A stretch of DNA of 64,000 nt, from assembly GCF_014204795.1 (NCBI RefSeq), contig NZ_JACHMB010000001.1, positions 2,046,001 through 2,110,000 of the forward strand. Reading direction: 5' to 3'. The position numbers and the translations under genes are program-made. The stretch is from Nonomuraea jabiensis. Lineage in GTDB: Bacteria; Actinomycetota; Actinomycetes; Streptosporangiales; Streptosporangiaceae. The notes below the pieces were generated by a model that was given only the letters and a program-made list of their open reading frames with translations, had not been told where the DNA came from and did not search any database. Positions 37,313 through 47,325 of the stretch are shown here, one piece after another; the stretch's first letter is position 1; each line of letters opens with the position of its first letter.

Positions 37313-39123
37313 CAGGCCAGGCCACGCTGACGGCGGCGCAGCAACGCGTCGTCAAAGCCCCCGCGACTGCTTGCCTCCTGGTAACGGCTCCTGCTGGAAC
37401 GGGCAAGACGTTCTCGTTGATCCGCCGCCTGGCATTTCTCAGCGACGAAGAGGACCTCGAACCTGCCGAGATCTTGGTCCTGAGCTTCTCCCGTGCAGCC
37501 GTCCGCGAGATCCGCGATCGCCTCATCGAATACGGTTCCACCGTTGCGCAAATCGACGTACGGACGTTCGACTCCTATGCGACGTGGCTACTGTCTGAGG
37601 TTGCACCGGACGGTCCATGGCAACGGCAGGGCTTCGATCAACGGATCCGGGAGGCCACCCGACTGATAAAGGAAGATCCAGACACCGCGGAGTTGATCGG
37701 AGACGTACGTCATCTCGTCGTCGATGAGGTGCAGGATCTTGTCGGCGACCGCGCTGAGCTGGTCAAGGCCCTGCTCAGTACCGATCTCGACGGTTTCACT
37801 CTCCTGGGCGATCCTGCACAAGGGATCTACGGCTTCCAACTTGATGATCCGCAGGAACGCCTGGCGGGCGCGGCCCGGCTCTATGACGACGTGCGCAGGC
37901 GCTTCACCGACGATCTTGTGGAAATCACGCTCGAGGGCAACTTCCGCGCCCGGGAACCGGAAGCCAGGGCTGCACTTTCCTTCGGCACCGCGCTGGGCAA
38001 GGTCAACGCGCCCTTCGCTCAGATCCAGCGCGACCTCAGAACCGTCCTCCTGTCCGGTGATTCACTCGGCACGTTGGACCAGGCTGCCCCGGTCATGGCC
38101 CGTATGACAGCACCCACGGCGCTGCTGTGTCGAGGCAACAAAGAAGTCCTCCTGGTTTCCAGGCGCCTTCATGAGCTTGGCGTAAGGCATCGTCTTCAGC
38201 GTGCCGCCCAGGACAAGGTTCTCCCTGCGTGGATTAGTGCTCTCTTCCGCGAACTCGATTCCAAGCAACCGGCGAAGGACTCCGTCCTGACGGTCGTGCA
38301 GAAAGCCGGTGTTGATCCCCAGGAAGCATGGGACCTCCTTCGGCGTATGGATCCGAACCGGCGCGACGAGACGCTTGATCTCACAGCCGTCCGTCGAAGG
38401 CTGTCGCGTGGAAATTTCCCCGACGAGCTCACTCAGCAGCCGTCGGAGCCGCTCGCCGTATCCACCATCCATCGGGTCAAAGGCCTCGAGTTCGAGCAAG
38501 TCATCGTCGTCGACCCAGGTGAGGCACCGGACGACGATCCGATAGAGCAGGCCGAGCGTGCGCGGCTGCTGTACGTCGCGATGACCCGTCCCCGTGACCT
38601 GCTGATATACGTGAAGCCCGTCACGAAACTGTCTCCAGGGCAGCTCAAGCAGCTGCACGACGGACGGTGGGCCGAACTCGGCTTCAGAGCGGGACACCGC
38701 CTCGGCATGGAGATCCGCCCCGACGACGTGAACGCCGAGGACCCCGCCGGCACCGTCGGATTTCAAGACGACCCGCGAGAGATCCAGAAGTACCTGGCCA
38801 CAGCGGTACGGGGCGGAGACCCCGTCATACTGGCTCAGGTCCCGGGCTTCTCGTCTGAGGACCTCCCGATATACGCACTGGAACATGGGGGTCGGCGCAT
38901 CGGTGCGACCACCGATGCCTTCACCAAGGCTCTACGAACGCTTCTTCCAGGACGTGATCGCAGGCTGCCCTTCGGCGTCACGGAGCTTCGAGTAGACAGT
39001 GTGGAGACCGTGATCGGTCGCGAAGCCGCTGGCGTCAACGCCGGTCTCGGATGGTCGGGCGTATGGCTGCGGCCGCGGATCACAGGACTGGGCCGTTTCG
39101 ATTGGGCTGGGGAGCAGGCGTGA
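37309..39123 (+). CDS. UvrD/Rep-like SF1 helicase
   Basis: The ATG at 37309 sits in an ATGA overlap with the previous stop and gives 604 residues; the ATG at 37297 is less well placed. Motifs are TAPAGTGKT (about 25-33), FSRAAVREI, DEVQDL (about 138-143), LGDPAQGIYGFQ (about 166-177), STIHRVKGLEFE (about 386-397) and YVAMTRPRD (about 422-430), all typical of UvrD/Rep 3'-5' helicases. The protein is shorter than full UvrD, and its last 170 residues are unassigned. Overlap on both sides (ATGA before, GTGA after) places it physically within the DISARM-like operon. It probably unwinds or resects invading DNA, or displaces bound protein. Confidence 0.88.
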   Translation: MTGQATLTAAQQRVVKAPATACLLVTAPAGTGKTFSLIRRLAFLSDEEDLEPAEILVLSFSRAAVREIRDRLIEYGSTVAQIDVRTFDSYATWLLSEVAPDGPWQRQGFDQRIREATRLIKEDPDTAELIGDVRHLVVDEVQDLVGDRAELVKALLSTDLDGFTLLGDPAQGIYGFQLDDPQERLAGAARLYDDVRRRFTDDLVEITLEGNFRAREPEARAALSFGTALGKVNAPFAQIQRDLRTVLLSGDSLGTLDQAAPVMARMTAPTALLCRGNKEVLLVSRRLHELGVRHRLQRAAQDKVLPAWISALFRELDSKQPAKDSVLTVVQKAGVDPQEAWDLLRRMDPNRRDETLDLTAVRRRLSRGNFPDELTQQPSEPLAVSTIHRVKGLEFEQVIVVDPGEAPDDDPIEQAERARLLYVAMTRPRDLLIYVKPVTKLSPGQLKQLHDGRWAELGFRAGHRLGMEIRPDDVNAEDPAGTVGFQDDPREIQKYLATAVRGGDPVILAQVPGFSSEDLPIYALEHGGRRIGATTDAFTKALRTLLPGRDRRLPFGVTELRVDSVETVIGREAAGVNAGLGWSGVWLRPRITGLGRFDWAGEQA

Positions 39124-42100
39124 GCTTCGACAAGCACTATGTGTTTCGCGACGAGTTGGTGGCACGGTTGGAGCGTGACCTGATCGGCCCATCGTCACCC
39201 GAGGAAGTGATCGTGGACCCTCCGATCACCAAGTACGCGGCAGGCATCCTCTTCCCTCAGTCGGACGACAATGTGGACGACGACAACGCCCCGGACGTAG
39301 AACTCGAGAACCGGCATCCGACCGACGTCCCCGACCCTGCCGTCACCATGGCCAACCTCCGGTACCCGTCATCCATGGGAATGACGTTCTCAGTCGACAC
39401 CACCGTGGCGGACTCGATCGTCGTCGAGGTGGAAGCGGCTTGCTATGTACCGGCTTCGGCCGAAGCCCGGCGCAATCGGACCAGTTCGGTAGTGGAGGAG
39501 GCCTGGCAACGTGAGCCCATCTCGATACCACCCCGAAGTATCAAGGTCTCCGTGGCCGATCAGCCAGAACCGATCCGACTCATGGACAACTTGAGACTGT
39601 TCGTACGAGTGCGCCAGGCCAACGCGGACGGAGTAGCCGCTGTCACCCTGGCACTGATCAATATGTTCAAGGCGTCCGCCAACAGCGGCGACCGTGATGC
39701 GACCGCCTTCTTCCAGCCCCGCATCACGGTAAGAGCAACGAATGGTTCATCCCCGTTCGTAGAGCGTCCTTCGCTCGGCTCAGCAGACTCGGACGAGGAG
39801 CTCAACTCGTACCGTCTGCTCTACCGCCATGCTCCGATCTTCGCCACCGGCCACGGCTGCGCAGTGGAGTGGGAGCCCTCGGACATCGCCATCAATGACA
39901 CGGCAGCCAAGCCGTCCACCGCCTGGATCCGCACCACCTTCGTCCCTACGCACGATCTACGATTGGCTGATTCCAATCCAACGATCGATACAGGCAGTCT
40001 CGGGATGCATCGCCTCGCGACGGCATCCGACGCAGAGGTCATCTCCGCGCTGCGGGGTCTGACGTCAGGATATCGACGCTGGATCGAACACAGAATGGAA
40101 CAGGCCCGGAGCATCTTCGACGACAGGCTGCAGAAGACCGCCGTGGAGCATCTGGAGCGGTGCAAGCAAGTCTGCGGCCGGATGGAAGCGGGGATCGAAC
40201 TCCTGGCGAACTCGGTGGACCCCGCTCCCATGGAGGCGTTCCGACTGGCCAATCAGGCCATGGCCATGCAGCGCGCTCGGACGGAGTGGCTGAAGTCCCC
40301 TGAGAGAGGGACCACCTCGCCCGATGAATCCGTGGGTGTTTGGCGACCGTTCCAGATCGCCTTCATGCTTCTCTCGCTGCAAGGCCTAGCCGACCACACG
40401 TCAGACGATCGCGACATCGCCGACGTGCTGTGGTTCCCCACAGGCGGTGGAAAAACCGAGGCATACCTGGGCCTGATCGCCTTCGCTACCTTCCTCAGGC
40501 GTCTGCGTGATCCGCTCAACGGAGGCGGGGTGACTGTTCTTATGCGCTATACACTCCGCCTTCTCACGGTCCAACAGTTCGAACGTGCGGCCCTGCTGAT
40601 GTGCTGCATGGAGCGACTGCGGCTGGATCGACCTGAACGCCTCGGCCCAACAGAGATGTCCATCGGCATGTGGGTCGGTCGCGGATCCACGCCCAACACC
40701 TTGGACGAGGCCAAGCGTGCGCTACGCAGGTTGGCCAAGAACGAAGAGGTCCAGGAAGAGAACCCCGTTCAAATCCGCTCATGCCCCTGGTGCGGGACCG
40801 CGCTTGATCACTACAACTACAGGATCTCGGACGATCGCGTGGTCATCGCCTGCGAGACAAGCGAATGTGACTTCGCACGCGGGCTACCCATCCATGTCGT
40901 GGACGAAAGCATCTACGCCGTCCGGCCGACATTGATCATTGCGACATCCGACAAGTTCGCCGGCCTTCCGTGGAAGCCTGAGATCGGAAATCTCTTCAAT
41001 CATTTGAGCGCCGAACCGCCGCCTGAATTGATCATTCAGGACGAGCTTCACCTCATCTCGGGCCCGTTGGGAACCCTGGCCGGCCTGTATGAGACCGCCG
41101 TCGATCTGATCGGTCGCCGTCCCAAGGTTGTGGCATCGACGGCCACGATTCGTCGCGCCGTACAACAAGGCCGCGCACTGTTCGACCGCAAGGTCGAACA
41201 GTTCCCACCGCCAGGCCTGGACGCGCGCGATTCCTACTTCTCCGTCGAGGCTCCGCCAATGCGGAAGGCAAACAGGCGGTATGTGGGACTGATGGCGCCA
41301 GCCACCAGCCAGACGAGCCTGATGGTGCGGGTCTACGCGGCACTTCTTCACCATGCCCAGGCAATCGAAGGGGACGACGCTGTACGCGACGCGTACTGGA
41401 CTCTTCTGGGGTACTTCAACAGCCTGCGGCTCCTGGGGGGCGCGAAACTCCAGGTACAGGACGACGTCAATGATCGACTCGATCTTCTGAGTGAGACGCT
41501 CGGCCAGAAGCGACGGGGCATCGGTCGCGACATCGAACTGACGAGTCGAGAGCCGTCCAGCGCCATTCCTGGCCACCTTCAGGACATGGCCACGCCGTAC
41601 CCGGATGCACTCGGTGTGATCCTCGCCACCAACATGATCTCCGTTGGCGTGGACGTCGATCGTCTCGGCCTCATGGTGATGATGGGCCAGCCCCAATCCA
41701 CTTCTGAGTACATCCAGGCAACGAGTCGTGTCGGCCGAAAGTGGCCCGGACTCGTGGTTACCCTGTTCAACGCGGCCAGGTCCAGGGATCGATCGCACTA
41801 CGAGAACTTCACCGCCTATCACTCGGCGTTGTATCGGCAGGTGGAAGCCACCAGTGTCACGCCGTTCTCCGCACGGGCCCGCGATCGTGGCCTGCACGCG
41901 GCCATCGTCGGCCTCGCCCGGCTCTTGATCCCCATGGCACGTCCGATGGAGGCCGCAGGGTACATTGCCGATTTCGAAGACGATCTTCGCAAGGTCTGTC
42001 AACAGATCTTGGATCGCGTGGAGCGAGTGGCGGGCCGGTCCGAGCGGGACATGACGGCCAAGCACATCGACGAGATCATCCATCAGTGGCATGAGGCCGC

Positions 42101-42272
42101 GGAAGCGAACCCCGGCCTGATCTACGGCACCTACCGACAGCCTGGACTGCTGGTCGACGCCGGCCGCTGGGACGAGTCTGATGATCAAATCGCGGACTCC
42201 TTCGCGACTCTGTGGAGTCTGCGCGATGTCGACGTGGAATCCACCATCTACCTGGACAGGGGAACAAGGTGA
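39120..42272 (+). CDS. drmA: DrmA-like helicase of a DISARM-type system
   Basis: The GTG at 39120 overlaps the UvrD-like stop; the frame is open further upstream but only within that gene. The 1050-residue product has a ~400-residue N-terminal region, a Walker A motif FPTGGGKTE (about 439-447), an unusual DEAD-box variant IIQDELH (about 638-644), a zinc-like CPWCG...C...C cluster (about 557-585), STATIRRA, and a C-terminal helicase half with ATNMISVGVDVDR and QATSRVGRK (about 865-873). These are hallmarks of DrmA, which pairs with DrmB to load on and translocate along DNA in DISARM phage defence. DrmB follows directly with a GTGA overlap. Confidence 0.88.
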   Translation: MSFDKHYVFRDELVARLERDLIGPSSPEEVIVDPPITKYAAGILFPQSDDNVDDDNAPDVELENRHPTDVPDPAVTMANLRYPSSMGMTFSVDTTVADSIVVEVEAACYVPASAEARRNRTSSVVEEAWQREPISIPPRSIKVSVADQPEPIRLMDNLRLFVRVRQANADGVAAVTLALINMFKASANSGDRDATAFFQPRITVRATNGSSPFVERPSLGSADSDEELNSYRLLYRHAPIFATGHGCAVEWEPSDIAINDTAAKPSTAWIRTTFVPTHDLRLADSNPTIDTGSLGMHRLATASDAEVISALRGLTSGYRRWIEHRMEQARSIFDDRLQKTAVEHLERCKQVCGRMEAGIELLANSVDPAPMEAFRLANQAMAMQRARTEWLKSPERGTTSPDESVGVWRPFQIAFMLLSLQGLADHTSDDRDIADVLWFPTGGGKTEAYLGLIAFATFLRRLRDPLNGGGVTVLMRYTLRLLTVQQFERAALLMCCMERLRLDRPERLGPTEMSIGMWVGRGSTPNTLDEAKRALRRLAKNEEVQEENPVQIRSCPWCGTALDHYNYRISDDRVVIACETSECDFARGLPIHVVDESIYAVRPTLIIATSDKFAGLPWKPEIGNLFNHLSAEPPPELIIQDELHLISGPLGTLAGLYETAVDLIGRRPKVVASTATIRRAVQQGRALFDRKVEQFPPPGLDARDSYFSVEAPPMRKANRRYVGLMAPATSQTSLMVRVYAALLHHAQAIEGDDAVRDAYWTLLGYFNSLRLLGGAKLQVQDDVNDRLDLLSETLGQKRRGIGRDIELTSREPSSAIPGHLQDMATPYPDALGVILATNMISVGVDVDRLGLMVMMGQPQSTSEYIQATSRVGRKWPGLVVTLFNAARSRDRSHYENFTAYHSALYRQVEATSVTPFSARARDRGLHAAIVGLARLLIPMARPMEAAGYIADFEDDLRKVCQQILDRVERVAGRSERDMTAKHIDEIIHQWHEAAEANPGLIYGTYRQPGLLVDAGRWDESDDQIADSFATLWSLRDVDVESTIYLDRGTR

Positions 42273-44002
42273 AGGGGAAGCCTATCGGAGGCGTGCGCCG
42301 CGCCCAGCTGATCACCACCTACGGGGTGGGCTCCTTGATCGCAGTAGGCAGTGAATCATTCATGGTCGCCGGACTTGATCGGTGGTCTGAGCTGGGTCCC
42401 TACGATCAAACCATCCACGAGCGTCGGCTAGAGAAGGAACTCGGCGTTCAATGCTTCCGGCTTCCCCCCGCCTCTGACAGCGACAAGTACGGCGACGTCC
42501 CCGTCATTCGATTCCCGGAGGTTCAGTCCTGCCCTGGGTGCAACAGACTGGCGAAGGCAAGGTTCTTCGGCGCCACCCGCAGCCCGGCCAAGTGCAAGGA
42601 ATGCGATCGGGAGCTGGTTCCCTCCAGGTTCGTCGTCTGCTGTGCCGCTGGCCACATCGACGACTTTCCCTATTTCCGCTGGCTCCATAAGGGCGCCAAC
42701 ACTGCAGGTGGGGAGAGCCGCAATCATGACCTGAAGCTCAAGGCGACGGGTCGCAGCGCGTCGCTCGGCGACATCGAGATCTCGTGCAGCTGCGGAGTTC
42801 GTCCCGTGACCATGGAAGGCGCTCTCCGTAAAGGCGCACTGAAGGGCATAACCTCTTGCACGGGAAGGCGTCCGTGGCTGGGCGACGTGTCCGAGGAGGA
42901 CTGCGAGGAACTCCCCCGCGCGATGCAGCGTGGTGCATCCGGAGTCTGGTTCTCCGATGTGCGATCCGCTCTCTCCATCCCTCCATGGTCCGAAGGCGTT
43001 CAGAAGCTCGTCGAACGCAATTGGAAGTCTCTGCGGAAGGCTCCCGACCTCCGCGAGCGTCTCGAAGAGCTGGCCCTCACGAACCATCGCTTGTACAGCG
43101 TGGAGGAGATCATTCAGGCGGTTGAGCGTCGGCGTCAGGACGAAGCAGGCCTCTCAGACGGCTCCGAACCGGCGCTGAAGCTGGAGGAATATCGGGCTCT
43201 GACGAGGACGACTGAGGAGAAGCCCGGAAAGCAGGACTTCGTCTGCGTGCCGTGGCCTGACGACAAGGTCGCGGCTGAACATGGCATCGACCAGGTGATG
43301 CGGATCAAGCGGCTGCGCGAGGTTCGTGTCCTTCAGGGCTTCAGTCGCCTCGCGGCGCCGAGCGCGGACAGCCCAAGCCGCCGGGCGGCGCTCTATACGG
43401 CCGAGAACCGCCCCGACTGGCTCCCGGCGATCGAGGTCATCGGTGAAGGGGTGTTCCTGCGTCTGGACACCACTCGACTGATTGCTTGGGAGTCACGAGC
43501 TGAGGTTCAAGCACGGGTCGCTCCGATCGACGCCGCATACCGAGAGCGGTTCGCTCGATTCGGCCTAACCCCTGACAAAGAGATCACACCACGCCTGGTG
43601 ATGATCCACACGCTGGCCCACTCAATCATCAATGAGTGGAGTCTCGACTCGGGCTATCCCACCGCTTCGCTGCGTGAACGACTCTACGTGTCGAACGAGA
43701 TGTCCGGATTCCTCATCTACACAGCGACGAGCGACTCCGCCGGAAGCCTCGGCGGCATCGTGGCCCAAGTGGAATCGGGAAATCTCGCAACCTCCATTCA
43801 CACGGCCATCGAGCAAATCTCGTGGTGCTCCGCCGATCCTCTCTGCGTTGAGTCCGACGCCAGCGGAACCGACAATCTGAACCGAGCCGCCTGCCACTCG
43901 TGCGTGCTACTGCCCGAAACTAGTTGCGAGGAATTCAATACCTTGCTTGATCGCGCCCTGCTGACAGGGACGTCAGATCAACCCAACCTGGGTTTCTTCT
44001 GA
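42269..44002 (+). CDS. drmB: DrmB-like DUF1998 protein of a DISARM-type system
   Basis: The GTG at 42269 overlaps the drmA stop and gives 577 residues. The N-terminal third has zinc-ribbon cysteines CPGC (about 88-91) and CKEC (about 109-112), then LVPSRFVVCCAAGHIDDFP, a DrmB trademark. The C-terminus is a DUF1998 domain with IHTLAHSIINEWS (about 445-457) and a cysteine series CSADPLC, CHSC and SCEEFN (about 520-555). In DISARM, DrmB is the partner of DrmA and shapes DNA entry. No drmC phospholipase-D gene or dedicated methylase follows; the operon ends here in an AT-rich convergent gap. Confidence 0.88.
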   Translation: MKGKPIGGVRRAQLITTYGVGSLIAVGSESFMVAGLDRWSELGPYDQTIHERRLEKELGVQCFRLPPASDSDKYGDVPVIRFPEVQSCPGCNRLAKARFFGATRSPAKCKECDRELVPSRFVVCCAAGHIDDFPYFRWLHKGANTAGGESRNHDLKLKATGRSASLGDIEISCSCGVRPVTMEGALRKGALKGITSCTGRRPWLGDVSEEDCEELPRAMQRGASGVWFSDVRSALSIPPWSEGVQKLVERNWKSLRKAPDLRERLEELALTNHRLYSVEEIIQAVERRRQDEAGLSDGSEPALKLEEYRALTRTTEEKPGKQDFVCVPWPDDKVAAEHGIDQVMRIKRLREVRVLQGFSRLAAPSADSPSRRAALYTAENRPDWLPAIEVIGEGVFLRLDTTRLIAWESRAEVQARVAPIDAAYRERFARFGLTPDKEITPRLVMIHTLAHSIINEWSLDSGYPTASLRERLYVSNEMSGFLIYTATSDSAGSLGGIVAQVESGNLATSIHTAIEQISWCSADPLCVESDASGTDNLNRAACHSCVLLPETSCEEFNTLLDRALLTGTSDQPNLGFF

Positions 44003-44144
44003 TGAACTTCTCAGCGTTGGAATTAATATGTCCATGCCACTTGAGCATACTGTTCGGCCCGCGTCTGTTCACACAGCAACAGGCACCCAGGCGTTAACAC
44101 CGCGATAATTATATAAAGAACCTTTATCCTCGCCACCTTTCCTT

Positions 44145-46745
44145 CTACGCGCCCTCGTCGCCGTTGTGTTCCTTATCGATGAACTGACTGAAGGAAACAG
44201 CCATCTCTTCCTCTAAAAATGGGTGCGCGGAAGCGAGAACTCGCCACCCCGCCAGGAAACGGCGAGCAATATTCGGATCCTCCACTCCGACAGCTGCTAC
44301 TGTTCCTATCAAGTAGCAAGTAGCCAGGAATCGCGGAGAGGTCACCCCTTGGTCGAGGGCCTTTTCAACATACTCGAGCGCATAAGCGTGGTTACCAATT
44401 TGGCCACATTCGTGGGCAACGGTCCGGTAGGCATCTGCGATATCGCGTATTTCGCCAAACTTTGCGAGGATTGACACCGCTCGTTCAACACGCTGAAGAG
44501 CAAATTCGACATGTCCGGCGTTGAACAGAATGGGAACCTGCCCGACCAAGCTGCGTGCAAGCCTTGGGTCATCTCCAATAGGCTCGAGGGTAGCGATCGC
44601 ATCATCTGACATCGTCCGGGCTTCTTCATACCTCCCCAGATGAAGTAGCGCATCGGCAGCATTAGACAGTGCAATACCCAGGCCCGACGTGTCATTTATA
44701 GCCCGAGTAATCTCGATCGCTCGAAGGCACAGTGAAAGTGCCTCTTGATGCCTCCCCTGACCTCTCAATGTGTTCCCCAGATCTATGAGGACCATGCTCT
44801 CTTTATCATCATTGCCAAGGCGCTGAAAGATCTCTAGTGCTTCCCTTTGGCACTCCTCGGCTTCTAACAACGAGCCGGTATAATGATATGCGACAGCGAG
44901 TGTATTTAGAGTCTCTCCAACTCCCCACACATCGCCAGATTCGCGACAGATCTTCAAATCCTCCATATAGTACGCAATAGCCGTTTCCGGGTCGCCGGCA
45001 ATTCGGTGAGCATTACCCAAGTTATACAAGACCTCCCCAATGTAGTGCGTTAGGCCAAGCTCACGAAAGATCGACAGGCTCTTCTCCAGAAGAGGGACAC
45101 CTTCCGACTGCCTTCCGGTCTCGTTGTACAGACTGCCTAACTGATTAGCTACCTGCGCGATGATCGGCTTAACATTGAGCGCTTTTGCCACTTCATAGGC
45201 TTCAGTCGCAGAGGTCAGAGCCTCAGCATATTCGCGACGATATCGGCACAAATTAGCCTTAGCCGCCAGAAAAATTATCCGGCTCAGCGGGTCTCCAGAA
45301 TCGCACGATAGCCTCTTACCAAGAGCAATAACCTCGTCCCATTCGTGCCAACGGCCTGTGAGTTCGCAGGCCATATTGAGGGTGGTAGCAAGCAGAAGTG
45401 CCGATTCGTGTTTCCGGTCGCTTACAAGAGAACGCATAGCGGTGACCGCAGTTGAAAGCTCCTGCCTTAGCCATTCGCTTGCGTCATCGACCGAATCAAA
45501 ATCTGCTCCAGAGGCAGAAGGGAGCTCAACCTGTATCTGGCCAGATAGGGTAGTTGTCGCTCTAATGAGAGAATGCTCCACCCACTCGAACATGCGTGTA
45601 AGACTTGTAGCGACATTCGCTGACGACTCTTTCAAAAGCTCTTCGCGTGAATATATTTTTATCAGGTCGTGGAGCCTGTATCGGCCATATATCTCTGATC
45701 GCTCGATCAAATTAGCTTCGGCAAGTCGGGTCAGTGATCTTTTGGCCTCTTTCTCATGATAGCCGGTGAGCGCTGAACATATTGCAACACCAAAGTCTTC
45801 GCCCGGGATTGCCGATAGATACTTAAAGACTCGCTTGGTTGATTTTCCCAATCTGCGGTACGAAATCCTAAATGCGGCACGAACGGCTAGATCGCCTATT
45901 TCAAGCGAGTCCAGGCGCCTACTCTCGTCCCGCAGTTCTTTCGCGAGATCCTCCATCCGCATATTGCTTGAAGAGTAAAGCCGGTTACCGGCTATACGAA
46001 GGGCTAGAGGCAGATAGCCACAATACCTTGCAACGTCGCCTGCACTCTTCTTGCTCATATCGCCATGGCCTCTTCCGCTTATCTTCTCCAGTAAATCCAA
46101 GGAGCATTTGAGCGGGAAATCATCCAGGTCGACACGTAGAACACTCTCAAGACCGGCGAGTTGATTGCGGCTTGTAACCAAGGTAAGTGTTGTATTTCCT
46201 GACGGGATTAGTGGCCTCACCTGCGACTCACTCGCTGCATTATCCAAGATAATAAGCAAAGAACTTCGACCGATAAGGCTGCGATAGACATCCAAACGCT
46301 GAGCAGCATCTGTTGGAATGCCATCCTCGGACACGCCTAGAGCCCTCATTATTCGCGCCATGATGTCTTCAGTGGACGCTGGCTCCTTATCAACACCTCG
46401 CAAGTCAAAATACATAGATCCGTCAGGAAATCGGTCAAGCAGGCGATAGGCCACGTGAACTGCTAAGGCTGTCTTCCCTACACCTGGCTTTCCCGATATA
46501 ACAAGCGTGCCTGTAGTGCCGCGTTCATCATCAACTAATGCCTCAATGATGTCTATCTCGGTATCGCGACCGGTGAAGTCTACAATCCTTGGTGGCAGAA
46601 TAATCGGACACGGAGCGCTCACGTCGTCCTCACGAATGCCAGCCATCAAGAATACAGGATTGGTGAGTATTGGCGCGTTTACGTCTCGACCAACGGCAGT
46701 CGCCGCATTACCCGAAGCCTGTACCTCATCGCCCTTCCGCCTCAT
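44145..46745 (-). CDS. STAND NTPase with NB-ARC and TPR repeats
   Basis: From the ATG at 46745 (GAGG nearby) the protein is 866 residues; a start at 46811 would add 22. A short Gly/Ala/Val repeat (ASGNAATAVGRDVN) opens it. An NB-ARC ATPase follows with Walker A GKPGVGKT (85-92), Walker B LLIILDNAA (about 165-173) and the GLPL-like CGYLPLAL motif. Then come a winged-helix region, LHDLIKIYSREEL, and about ten TPR repeats to the end (recurring ALGNxxR, YEEA and GDxxTAIAYY-type helices). STAND proteins oligomerise when their repeats bind a trigger. No nuclease or protease effector is fused, so killing may depend on the small membrane protein encoded just upstream. The region is distinctly low in GC, consistent with recent transfer. 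Confidence 0.88.
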   Translation of the reverse strand: MRRKGDEVQASGNAATAVGRDVNAPILTNPVFLMAGIREDDVSAPCPIILPPRIVDFTGRDTEIDIIEALVDDERGTTGTLVISGKPGVGKTALAVHVAYRLLDRFPDGSMYFDLRGVDKEPASTEDIMARIMRALGVSEDGIPTDAAQRLDVYRSLIGRSSLLIILDNAASESQVRPLIPSGNTTLTLVTSRNQLAGLESVLRVDLDDFPLKCSLDLLEKISGRGHGDMSKKSAGDVARYCGYLPLALRIAGNRLYSSSNMRMEDLAKELRDESRRLDSLEIGDLAVRAAFRISYRRLGKSTKRVFKYLSAIPGEDFGVAICSALTGYHEKEAKRSLTRLAEANLIERSEIYGRYRLHDLIKIYSREELLKESSANVATSLTRMFEWVEHSLIRATTTLSGQIQVELPSASGADFDSVDDASEWLRQELSTAVTAMRSLVSDRKHESALLLATTLNMACELTGRWHEWDEVIALGKRLSCDSGDPLSRIIFLAAKANLCRYRREYAEALTSATEAYEVAKALNVKPIIAQVANQLGSLYNETGRQSEGVPLLEKSLSIFRELGLTHYIGEVLYNLGNAHRIAGDPETAIAYYMEDLKICRESGDVWGVGETLNTLAVAYHYTGSLLEAEECQREALEIFQRLGNDDKESMVLIDLGNTLRGQGRHQEALSLCLRAIEITRAINDTSGLGIALSNAADALLHLGRYEEARTMSDDAIATLEPIGDDPRLARSLVGQVPILFNAGHVEFALQRVERAVSILAKFGEIRDIADAYRTVAHECGQIGNHAYALEYVEKALDQGVTSPRFLATCYLIGTVAAVGVEDPNIARRFLAGWRVLASAHPFLEEEMAVSFSQFIDKEHNGDEGA

Positions 46746-47178
46746 CACCTGTCCTCGACCTCGTCGATTCTGATGCGCTTCGGACGTTTGTCTCGATAGA
46801 ATCCGTAGCATCTCCCTGGATAGCTACGGCGCCAGCTCCGGAGGCGATGCATCCATCACCTGCGGGAGAATCTACGTGATTATTGTTGATAGAAACCGTG
46901 GTTCTAATGGCTCCGGATGACGAACCGCCCACTGCCACGGAGCCATCTCCAGCAGCAATCGTTCGATCGCCGCCCTCCTTGCTCGATGATTGTTCGAGGC
47001 CGACTTGGAGGACAACGGCCAGAACAGTCAGAGCTCCAAGTGCGACCCACCAGCCCCAAGATGGACGATCTGTCAGGAAATTTGTGATCAATCCGATTGC
47101 TGCAGCGGCTATGACCGCCAGCGCGCCTGCGATCCCACGCTTCACTGTGATCGACACAACGCCTCCGATCGAGAGCAT
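46726..47178 (-). CDS. Small two-helix membrane protein with glycine-repeat tail
   Basis: This 150-residue protein ends 20 bases inside the STAND gene, so the two are co-translated. It has two hydrophobic segments (about residues 14-33 and 41-60) around a short basic/Trp loop. A soluble tail follows with a repeated Gly-Ala/Ser-Val pattern (AAGDGSVAVGGSSSG, then ASGAGAVAIQGDATD). Similar motifs open the STAND ATPase. Such short beta-solenoid-like repeats occur in actinobacterial STAND and related proteins and may mediate contacts. I infer a membrane effector or anchor for the STAND protein. Confidence 0.7.
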   Translation of the reverse strand: MLSIGGVVSITVKRGIAGALAVIAAAAIGLITNFLTDRPSWGWWVALGALTVLAVVLQVGLEQSSSKEGGDRTIAAGDGSVAVGGSSSGAIRTTVSINNNHVDSPAGDGCIASGAGAVAIQGDATDSIETNVRSASESTRSRTGDEAEGR

Positions 47179-47325
47179 AAGCCCAGCAGACTACTGACCT
47201 ACTTATACATGATCGCTACGCCGCGTGTAGCAGTCATAACAAATGGTGATACTAGTTGCAGGGAATCGCTCGATGGCGAGGTACGTCCCAGCCTTCACAC
47301 AGTCCGCTTGTAGGGAAATGCCGTG

